A stretch of 19,989 nucleotides of DNA from Thalassiosira profunda (taxonomy: Eukaryota > Bacillariophyta > Thalassiosirophyceae > Thalassiosirales > Thalassiosiraceae). The translations under genes were made by a program, and so were the position numbers. The notes beneath the pieces were generated by a model. The model was not told where the DNA came from. It saw nothing but the letters and a program-made list of their open reading frames with translations, and searched no databases. Below are positions 1-7,572 of this stretch, one piece after another. Within the stretch, counting starts at the first letter, position 1, and each line of letters begins with the position of its first letter. Location of the stretch: NCBI GenBank assembly GCA_036939355.1, contig JALLAP010000449.1, forward strand, positions 1-19,989. The letters run 5' to 3'.

Positions 1-1094
1 GCTGTCTGCTTTCAGTACTTACTCATCTCATCATGAAGATGGGATACACTACGGTGGAGCATCCGCAGGTACAGACGGTCCTGTTTCCTCTACTGGACTA
101 CTGTACGGATATTTCGGCGGTCAACAGGGCGGAGACGCTTTTGGAAGATGGACTGCGTCTGTGGCTAGTGGTTGCTATTAGTTCGAGAGTGGAAACGATG
201 GGTCAATCACTCGCCTCCATGCTGCCACGACTTCAGCAAATTGTCCGGTCAAAGTTCGAGCCCCATCTTAGCCTGAAAGTTCTCCAATACAACGCCATTC
301 TTCTGGGTCCAGAGGTGGTGGAGCCGATGGCTCCGGTCTTGCGAGAACTGCTGGTCGATCTGACGACTTGCATTCGTGCAGAGAAGAAGGAGGGAGGCGA
401 CGATGCGATGGAAAATAGCGACGATACCAAACTGGAGGGAAGGGACAGGTCGGCAACAACAACGCGGTACGCTATTGCAGCCTTGACCTTTGCAGATGGA
501 CTCATGAAGCTGTTTCCTGAGCTAGGTCTATCCATCTGCTCACCTGCCCTATCCAAGGTGGTGAAAGCTCTTCCCGGAAAAGCTGTAGCCGCACCATTGG
601 TGGAGGCGACGTTTGGTGCTTTTGGGCGGATGCTTTGGATAAATCCAAACTCACTGGACGAGATATTCGCATCCGATCCCAACCAGGACGAGAAGATCGC
701 AGTGATCGTGAGGTCATTTATCCAGGTGGTTTCATCTGTCTCGGTTGTCGTTATGCTCAGTGCCCAGGCTCAGAAAGTCACGTTTATTGAGCAAAAAGGG
801 GCTGCTTTGAGTCTGTGCTCGGCCGTTTGCCGGAGCCCTAGAGTGGCTCGCGTGGCAGGGAACGAGGTGACAATGTTCACGAGGAAGTTGTTGGAGGTTG
901 AGTCCAGGTCCGAACTCGATTTGGATGCATTGGTAGAGGCGGCCACTGGCAACACCCGGAAAGTTGTGGGCGATGGACCCATGGGCGACTCTGCGGCGCG
1001 GACGGCAGCGATCCTGAAGGCGGATCCTCTGTTGACAGTCAGTTTGCACGATGCACTACAAAACGCGGAAAAGACGATGGCGGGCTTAGCTTAG
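1..1094 (+). CDS. IPO11: Importin-11-like karyopherin, C-terminal part (5' truncated by window edge)
   Basis: Karyopherin-beta family nuclear transport receptor. IPO11 relatives carry cargo through nuclear pores in a Ran-dependent way. The frame is already open at the first bases (codons start at position 3), so the ATG at 33 is probably internal: the residues just before it (LTHLI) continue the HEAT-repeat helix. Visible family features are the conserved LLEDGLRLW helix, alternating amphipathic HEAT helices through the whole length, and a C-terminal DPLLTVSL segment like the DPVHTVSL stretch near the importin-11 C-terminus. At least 353 residues are seen; full-length relatives are near 950-1000. 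An acidic low-complexity loop lies near residues 115-135. No intron is needed in this part. The stop TAG (1092-1094) overlaps the stop of the opposing gene. The HEAT/karyopherin call is firmer than the choice of paralogue. Confidence 0.75.
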   Translation, partial: CLLSVLTHLIMKMGYTTVEHPQVQTVLFPLLDYCTDISAVNRAETLLEDGLRLWLVVAISSRVETMGQSLASMLPRLQQIVRSKFEPHLSLKVLQYNAILLGPEVVEPMAPVLRELLVDLTTCIRAEKKEGGDDAMENSDDTKLEGRDRSATTTRYAIAALTFADGLMKLFPELGLSICSPALSKVVKALPGKAVAAPLVEATFGAFGRMLWINPNSLDEIFASDPNQDEKIAVIVRSFIQVVSSVSVVVMLSAQAQKVTFIEQKGAALSLCSAVCRSPRVARVAGNEVTMFTRKLLEVESRSELDLDALVEAATGNTRKVVGDGPMGDSAARTAAILKADPLLTVSLHDALQNAEKTMAGLA

Positions 1095-3183
1095 GTGCCT
1101 TTGTCGGCGACTATTTTGCTTTGGCCGGTGGCCTTTCGGCAGCTTCCAAACCGGCTCTTGTCTGATACCTTTGCAATGCGGCTGCCGAACTGGATGGCGC
1201 GTTTCACCAGAGTTGAACACTCCTACAAACAACATCATCGAAAGAGGAAAGAGCATCTGTTAGATTGCAGCCAATCGCGACAACTCTCAAATGCACACGA
1301 TACCCTGAACTTACGAACACACCGATCATTCTCGCAACATCTCGCAGTATGAGCTTATCTCCCTCTCCGGGTGGCAGAGTCATGTCGCATTTCAGTTCCA
1401 ACGGCAATTCCTCGAGATAAGTCATCACGTCTTCGTCCAAAAAGGGAAATCGCGCCTCCTTGCCATGATCCGATAGACATCGATCATCGCGGCCAAGATT
1501 GCGCGTCCAAAGACGATTAACTTCCAGTTTCAGCTCCGCACGGAGTGCCTCGTATTCTCCGCGCTGGTAGGTCGTTCGGTGCCGGCCGTATCCCGCCATT
1601 TGTTCGTCCGCGCCAACGCCCGATAACATAATCTTCGCCGAGGAGGTGACTTCGGAGTTCTCGGCGTCAGGGCCGGCAGAATCATTCATCAGGCATTCGC
1701 TCAGTTTGCATGTACTTGCCATTCCTGTTTTACTTCCAGAATCTTCCCTCGTTGCAAACCGAAGCAGCGGCTGGTCTGCCGACGCATTGTCTCGTGAGTC
1801 GTCCTTTTTCGCTATGCATCGTAGCACTTCGCCTACCTCGCTCAACGACAAGACCCTGCCCCTCCCGCGCCCCGCGAAATGAAACGCCGTCCCAATGTTG
1901 AAGTCCATCGTCGAATCCAACGGAGCAACGAGCCCCCGCACGCGTGTCTCGTGCTCCAACACCTCCCGATACGGCACATCCACAGCGACGAAGCGCCACT
2001 TTCGTTCCGGAAACGCCGACAGCATTTCGCGGTAGGACAGAATGGCCGCCAGCCGATCCGGCGAATCGGGTTTGTTGCCGCTGTCAAAGTCGGCGTCGGT
2101 GTAAAAGGATACATTGATCAAATCGACGGGCCGAGCAGGCGGAATGTGGCGGTGGCTCAAGGCCGCGAGGACGACCGAATCGATTCCGCCCGAGAAGAGC
2201 ACGGCGACGGAAGCATCGTTGGCAGATCCCGACTTGGGAGGCGGGGAGCGCGTCACTCGTCGCTGCACGGCCCGATCGAGGAGCGACAGCAGGCCGCTTG
2301 CGGCGTCATCTCTGATTGCCCGGGTTGGTCTGCCGTCGATGGCGGCCGTTTGCTCAGTGGATATTGGCAGCATGCCCTGCACGTCCTCGTTGACAATCCT
2401 AGGAATCGACAAAGAAACTTCCTCCCCCGTGCCCAAGTCCAACCTGTGCACGACGCCGGGCGGAATCTCCTCCCACGAACTATTGCTCATTTCTTCGCTC
2501 TCCACCGCCACAGACGACAGCACAATGAAGCCCGAGGATCTATTGACGAGCAGCGACCGCCGCCCCAGCCGATCGCGGCCGTAGTACACGCACCCCGCTC
2601 GGGAGGGAGACGGCACGAAGAGAATGAAGGCAAACTCTCCGAGGATCCGGGCCAGAGCCTCGGCTATCGCCTCGTGCTCACCGATGGAATTGTTTGCCTT
2701 CGCCAAAGCCTCTCTAATCAGCCTCGTCACCAGCACGGTATCCGACTCCTCTTCTTCCATTGCAGCATTCGATGACATCAGCTCCACCATCTTGCCTTCC
2801 ACGCAGTATGCGTAACATTCCCCGTTCCAGCACAGCGCGCACTCAGCTTCGTCGTTCGATATGCCAGGGCGCGGGAACAGCGCCGGCTGCGCCGCCGCCT
2901 CCCGCCCTCGGACGTGGAGCACGCTCGCGTGGAGGGTCGCCGCCCACCCCTCCTCGCATATTGCTCCGCCACCGCCATCACCACCACGCCCCTCCCAAGT
3001 GCTCGCCTGCCCATCAAGCTCCTTGCAGCAGCAGGAGGAAAAGTGGCATCGCCCTCCGGGGAGGTCGGGGCCCCTCCGCGCCAGCGCCGCGGCGAGGCGG
3101 GCGTGCCATTCCTCGTCGGAGGCACCCCCGGCGGAGGCGGGGGCGCCGGGGAGGGTTGCCACGAGTAGGCCGATGCCGCACAT
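1091..3183 (-). CDS. ASNSD1: Asparagine synthetase domain-containing protein 1 (ASNSD1-like), 2 exons
   Basis: Two exons on the minus strand: 3183-1315 and 1222-1091, with a 92-nt intron (donor GTAAGT, acceptor TTTGTAG, phase 0); 666 residues. The protein starts MCGI, giving the Cys2 nucleophile of class II glutamine amidotransferases. It then has a PPi-loop LFSGGIDS (Ser about 331) and the synthetase motif LSGVGADEQMAGY followed by HGKEARFPFLDE. The terminal exon supplies KRAIQFGSRIAK and RFGSC, conserved at the C-terminus of ASNSD1 proteins, which supports the splice. The reaction of this family is not well established; asparagine synthetase-like amidotransfer is inferred from the domains. 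An insertion of roughly 55 residues rich in Ser/Asp/Glu precedes the GADEQ motif. The open frame continues upstream of MCGI without an ATG; that part is antisense to the neighbouring gene and is excluded. The gene diverges from the VIMP-like gene. Confidence 0.88.
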
Positions 3184-3318
3184 GAGGTGTGATCGGGGCG
3201 CTCGCGGGGCGGGGGGGCGGGGGGGTAAGAGCGAGTACAAGTAGCGCGGGAGTACGTACGAAAAATAGCTAAACGGAGGCGCACTTCCGACTTCCCCATC
3301 TCTCCCGACCAACGAACC
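3184..3318. promoter_or_regulatory. Divergent promoter region between ASNSD1-like and VIMP-like genes
   Basis: The two start codons are only 135 bp apart and face away from each other, so the promoter is probably shared. Next to the ASNSD1 start, about 3193-3228 is very G-rich on the plus strand (four or more runs of at least three G), a possible G-quadruplex that is C-rich in the ASNSD1 sense. A palindromic TACGTACG lies at 3253-3260, followed by AAAAATAGCTAAAC. Similar sequence recurs in two other intergenic regions of this window. No clear TATA box was seen. Confidence 0.5.
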
Positions 3319-3813
3319 ATGCTCAACCTCGGCAGCCTGCTCGTCCACGCGAAGTTGGCCCTCCGATACCTCCACCGAAACGCGTGGACGATCGTGTTCA
3401 TCATTGCGGGCTCTTACTTTGTGTACGGCCGATGTGAGTGTGACGGTTGTGTGATGTGCAGGATCTCTTTTTGCAACTGCCTGATCATCCTCCGCCACAC
3501 TATCTGACTGCCAACCATTGCAACAGTTATCGATCCCTTCCTCCAAGAATACCGCGCCAGGCAATCGTACAAATCGGCCACCGATCCCAACCGCGTCGCC
3601 GTCCTGGCGCCTGACATGCGTCGTATTCGAGCCAAACAGCAGGAAGAAACGATGCAAAAATCCATCGAGGCGGCCGAGGAGAAAAAGAAAAAGTTGGCGG
3701 AGGAACGGGCGCGGAAGCGGGTAAAGACGCCCGAGGAGGAACGGTGGGAGAGATTGGGCGGGGAGGGGAATCGGCTGGGGGAGGAGGGCGACGGGTTGCG
3801 GCAGAGGAGATGA
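3319..3813 (+). CDS. SELENOS: Selenoprotein S / VIMP-like ER membrane protein, 2 exons
   Basis: Exons 3319-3433 and 3527-3813 are separated by a 93-nt intron (GTGAGT...CAACAG, phase 1), giving 133 residues to the first TGA. Order: a short N-terminus; one hydrophobic membrane segment around residues 22-38 (WTIVFIIAGSYFVYG); then a highly charged alpha-helical or coiled-coil tail with DPNRVAVL, MRRIRAKQQEETMQK and a Lys/Glu-rich run; and a short Gly/Arg-rich end. This is the layout of selenoprotein S (VIMP), which recruits p97 to the ER membrane with Derlins for ER-associated degradation. The frame ends RQRR-TGA-Ser-TGA (3811-3819). In animal selenoprotein S the Sec codon is also penultimate, so the first TGA could encode Sec. 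I see no convincing SECIS element, so the conventional stop is annotated. It shares a divergent promoter with ASNSD1 and converges on the IF-2 gene. Confidence 0.7.
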
Positions 3814-3854
3814 AGTTGACGTGTATTGCAATTAGAAGGGCATGGGGATTGCAA

Positions 3855-3860
3855 AATAAA
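3855..3860 (+). other. Possible polyadenylation signal (AATAAA) of VIMP-like gene
   Basis: An AATAAA hexamer lies 42 nt after the first TGA of the VIMP-like gene, inside the 213-bp tail-to-tail gap with the IF-2 gene. Many algae do not depend on this hexamer, so its use is inferred. Confidence 0.3.
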
Positions 3861-4026
3861 TGGATGCATCAGTGAGAGCGAAGGATAGGTGACACTTTCT
3901 ATTCAGCGCAATCCACTGGACAATGGAAATATGTCCCAGTTGGTGGAGAAAGATCCACAGAGAGTGGATACGATCAAATGGGCTCTATAGCAATTCATCT
4001 CTTTTGTGCTCTTCCCGCTCGCCCCT

Positions 4027-7000
4027 TTATTTCACAACATAGCTCTCGATGATATCTCCCTCCTCGAACTCCTCAAAGTCTAATAATCCGATGCCGCACT
4101 CGTCCCCGGTGGCGATGCTGTCGACTTCGGACTTGAAATTTCGCAAGGTCCGCACCTTGCTCTCCTGCAAGATCTTATCCCCCCGCATGACCCGAACGTT
4201 GCTCCCCTTCCGAATGATGCCGTCTCTGCACTTGCTACCGGCGATGTTGCCCGTGCCGCCGATGTTGAACACTTCCTGGACGATGGCAGACCCGACGTAC
4301 TCTCCCTCGGGCGTCGGAGAGAGGACCTCCTGCATGCGCGATTCCACAGACTCGATTGCGTCGTAGCTGTGGAAGAATGAATGGATGTGAGGTATCAAAC
4401 AAGTAAAGTGCACCAAACACCATCACAAGCAGTGCACTCACACAACGCTGTAGTACTCGATTGGTATGTCCAGAGCCCTTGCATCGTCCATCGCGGCGGC
4501 GTTGGCGCCGGTGTTGAATGCAATCACCGTCGTGTCAGGGGTGACGCTCGCCACGGCGATGTCGCTCTTGGTGACGTCTCCCGCCTCGCTGATCAGAACC
4601 TTGATCACCACCTCCGCTTCGTCGTTCTCCAGCTTGAGGTCGGTGAGCGACCTCGCAAGCGCCTCGGCCGATCCCTGGACGTCGGCCTTGACCACAACGC
4701 ACATTTCCCGGCGTTCCTTCACGCCTCCGGCGAATATCCCCGCCACGGATGCCATAAGGCCGGATTGGTACGAGGATGCCTTCCTCTCGCGCGCAATCTT
4801 CGCACGCGCGACGGCAAGCTCCCGCGCCATCTGCTCGTCCTCGGCCACAACGAACAGATCGCCCGCCTCGGGGACGCCGGTGATTCCCACCACGTTGACG
4901 GGCGTGCTCGGCCCCGCCTCCTTGTACCTCGTCTTGCCGTCGAAGCCGATGAGCGCGCGGACCTTCCCGCTGGCCTCTCCCGCCACGAACGAGTCGCCCA
5001 CGCGGACGGTGCCCCTCTGGATCAGGGTCGTCGCCACGGTGCCCAGCCCCTTCTCGACGCGCGCCTCGATGACCACTCCCTGCGCATCGCGGTCGGGATT
5101 CGCCTGCAGGTCCAACACCTCCGCCTGGAGCATGATCTTGCTCAGCAGGTCGTCCAGGTTGGTGCCCTCCTTGGCGCTGATTTGGGAGCAGAGCACGTCG
5201 CCCCCGAGATCCTCCGTCAGCACCTCGTACCCGGCCAGGTCGGCCAACACGCGATTGGGATCGGCCGTGGGCAAATCGATCTTATTCACGGCCACCAGGA
5301 GGGGCACCCCCGCCTGTCGCGCGCACGCGATGGAGTCGGCCGTCTGCTGCTTCACGCTGTCGTCCGCGGCCACCACCAGGATGATCATGTCGGCCGTGTT
5401 CGCGCCTCGCTCGCGCATGTCCGTGAACGCCGCGTGTCCCGGGGTGTCGATGAAGGTGATGGTGCTCCCCTCGTGCTCGGCCTGGTACGCGGAAATGGCC
5501 TGCGTGATGCCGCCGGCCTCTCCGGCCGTGACGCGGGTGTTGCGGATGGCGTCGAGGAGGGAGGTCTTGCCGTGGTCGACGTGGCCCATGATGGTGACCA
5601 CGGGCGGGCGGGGTTGGAGGTCCTCCGGATCGTCCTCGTCCATGGCCACGCCCATGTCCATGGTGGTGTCCTCGTCCCTTTCCATTGCAATGTGTGGTGN
5701 ACCACCTTGCCGAATCCCTCCGCGACGGCCTCGCAGGTGGGCACGTCCAGGGTCTGCGACACGGCCGCCATGACGCCCAGGTCGGTCATCAGGAACTTGA
5801 TCACGGACACGGGCGTCTCGCCGATGGCCTCGGCCAGCTCTCCCACGGACATGGGCTCGCTGGAGAGAGATGAAAGAAGTGAGTACCAAAGATCAGCCCA
5901 GCTCAGAAGCATAGATACATATCAATCGACCCTCCATTCTCATCCAAACTCACTCCGGCAGCACCACCGTCCTCCGTTCCAGCGCCCTTTCCGCCTTCAG
6001 CGCCTTCTCCTTGCTCCGATCCTTCCGCTTCAAACTCCCCCGCCGATTGCGAATGCTGGCCTGCCGTCCCTTCTTCCCCGTGCCGATGCGCAGGGACACG
6101 CCGCGCCCCCGGCCGCGGCCGCCGCGGTCGTAGTCGCCCCGGCCGCGCCCGCCGCCGCCGCCGCGCCCGCGCCGACGGGAGGGACCCATGCTCGCTGCGG
6201 GGGGTCCGCCTCGGGGGGCCAAAGTAAGAATAAACAGGGTCGAGGTGAGTGCATATCATGTGATACAAGGCACTGTGCAAGGATAAATGTTTGGAGCGAG
6301 GCGTTGGATGACCAATGCCCTAAGCTGTTGCGCTCGTTCTCGATCGCATGCAACTGAAGCCCTGTTTGTCAACACTGCGGGCAGGCACAACGAGTGACAC
6401 TCACCGAAATCGCCCCCTCCACTATCCTCACCGCCGCCGCGGCCGCCGCCCCGGCCCCTTCCCCTCCCGGCGGCGGGGCTCCTCCCGCCCCGGCCCTCGC
6501 CGTCGCCCCGGCCCCGCCCCCTCCCCCTCCCCTCGCCCCGGCCCCGTCCTCCGCGGCCCTCGGTCCGTTCCCGCACCTCCTGCTGCGGCATCGCCCGCTG
6601 CAGCCGCATGGGATTCTTCAGTTCGAGGATGGGGCCGTGGTAGTCCCCCGGCGGTCCCCCCTCGCGTCCCCCTCCCCGGCCCCGGCCGCCGCGTCCGCCG
6701 CCGCGCCCTCCCCGGCCTCGTCCTGGTGTTGGGATGGGTTGAGAGTGAGATGAGGTTGTGAGTCGACTTCATTTGCAAAAACGACACACATCACACGATT
6801 GTTTCGCGGCAGCTGATCTGCTGATGCTTGCAACAATGTGGTCGCATCTCACGAGCCCAAATACGAAACGCACCTCTCCCGCCCCGCCCGCCTCGGCCGC
6901 CGCGGCCCTGGTAGCCCTCCCTTCCCCCGCTCCGCTCGCGCTGCTGCTGTTGCTGCATCAGCACGAGGAGGCTCGTCGCTTCCTCGTGCTGGAATTGGGG

Positions 7001-7102
7001 TATCGTCAGCGCCCGCGAGGATCGTATCGGCGCGAACGCCGATGTGGATGCTACGGCGAGCGCCATGAGGGCCGCGAGGAGTATTTGGCCGGCCGACTTC
7101 AT
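4027..7102 (-). CDS. infB: Plastid-targeted translation initiation factor IF-2, 5 exons, frame broken at one ambiguous base
   Basis: Exons (minus): 7102-6874, 6722-6405, 6194-5954, 5859-4442, 4366-4027. Introns are 151, 210, 94 and 75 nt, and all phases agree. Only one base is lacking, at the N at 5700; about 848 residues with one base restored. Order: a signal peptide with STSAFAP (cleavage expected after Ala22) and a transit-like stretch; a long Arg/Gly-rich region; IF2-N (TVVLP, then [14 protein letters not shown]); and a GTPase with GHVDHGKT (about 355-362), DTPGH, NKID and SAKEG. The beta-barrel and C-terminal domains follow, ending [10 protein letters not shown]. The factor loads initiator tRNA onto the ribosome with GTP. 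The bipartite presequence predicts import into a complex plastid. The start at 7102 is the first in-frame ATG. The bacterial-type core is expected for a plastid factor; the Arg-Gly region is not. At the 3' end the stop codon sits inside an AATAAA hexamer. Confidence 0.9.
5700..5700. other. Ambiguous base (N) with an apparent one-base frame break in IF-2
   Basis: Before this base the IF-2 frame reads AEGFGKVV; after it the continuing IF-2 sequence (AMERDED... to the GTPase) is in a different frame. One extra base restores it. The flanks GTGGT and ACCAC are mirror complements around the N, so a hairpin-related sequencing or assembly error is likely rather than a real mutation. Confidence 0.8.
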
Positions 7103-7572
7103 TTTTGTTGCGTTGTGGTGAGTGGGTGGAGGAGCCGTGGTGGTTGGTGGAGGTGAACCGACGCTCAGTGAATTGCAATCCAACGACCGATGCGAACTAT
7201 CAAAACCCGCCGCGATGACCAACGCCGATCAGTGTGTCGCGTCCCAATCGATGGAAGTAGGAGACCAACGCCCGAGAGCAGCAGCGCCTTTGGTGTGCCG
7301 CCACTTCCTCTTGGAAGTTGGAAGTGAGTTCTCAGGTGAGTTGTGCGGTGCTGAACGCTTGATGATGACGCACGATGAGCCGAGAGTTGGCGAAAAATTG
7401 GCGACATCATCAGCGACTTTAGGCGACGTGTCGGATGCTTGCTAGCAAAAGCGATCGTTCAATCCAACCGAGAGAGCTGTCAGAGAGGAGGTTGAGAGTC
7501 GAGAGTGGAGAGCTGATAAACTGAAAGAATGGAAGGAAGCTATGTTGTTTGTCAACACACAAAAGCCCGCCT
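7103..7572. promoter_or_regulatory. Intergenic region upstream of IF-2 / downstream of the LRR-IQ gene
   Basis: This 470-bp stretch holds the IF-2 promoter and 5' leader plus the 3' end of the LRR-IQ gene, both on the minus strand. Short ORFs here have no family features. A loose repetition of GGCGA-type motifs lies at about 7388-7430. No TATA box, RNA gene or strong hairpin was recognised. Confidence 0.4.

Noticed and set aside
1646..2775. Plus-strand ORFs opposite ASNSD1
   Set aside because: Antisense shadows with no family features.
3193..3228. G-run cluster as a functional G-quadruplex
   Set aside because: G-rich runs are present, but GC-rich DNA produces these readily; kept only as a remark in the promoter entry.
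3184..3831. Upstream extension of the ASNSD1 frame to 3831 (would give an 875-residue protein)
   Set aside because: It begins with TTG rather than ATG, is antisense to the VIMP-like exons, and lies before MCGI, where the amidotransferase Cys2 must be near the N-terminus.
3890..3968. SECIS-like pairing: TGA at 3890 with CACTTTC pairing to GAGAGTG before GA at 3967
   Set aside because: Seven base pairs including a wobble is weak. The TGA-to-GA distance of 77 nt is too long, the apical AA spacing is wrong, and it lies beyond the AATAAA at 3855.
4381..6357. Long plus-strand frames opposite IF-2 (up to 658 codons)
   Set aside because: They are antisense shadows of a GC-rich coding sequence; all recognisable motifs are on the minus strand.
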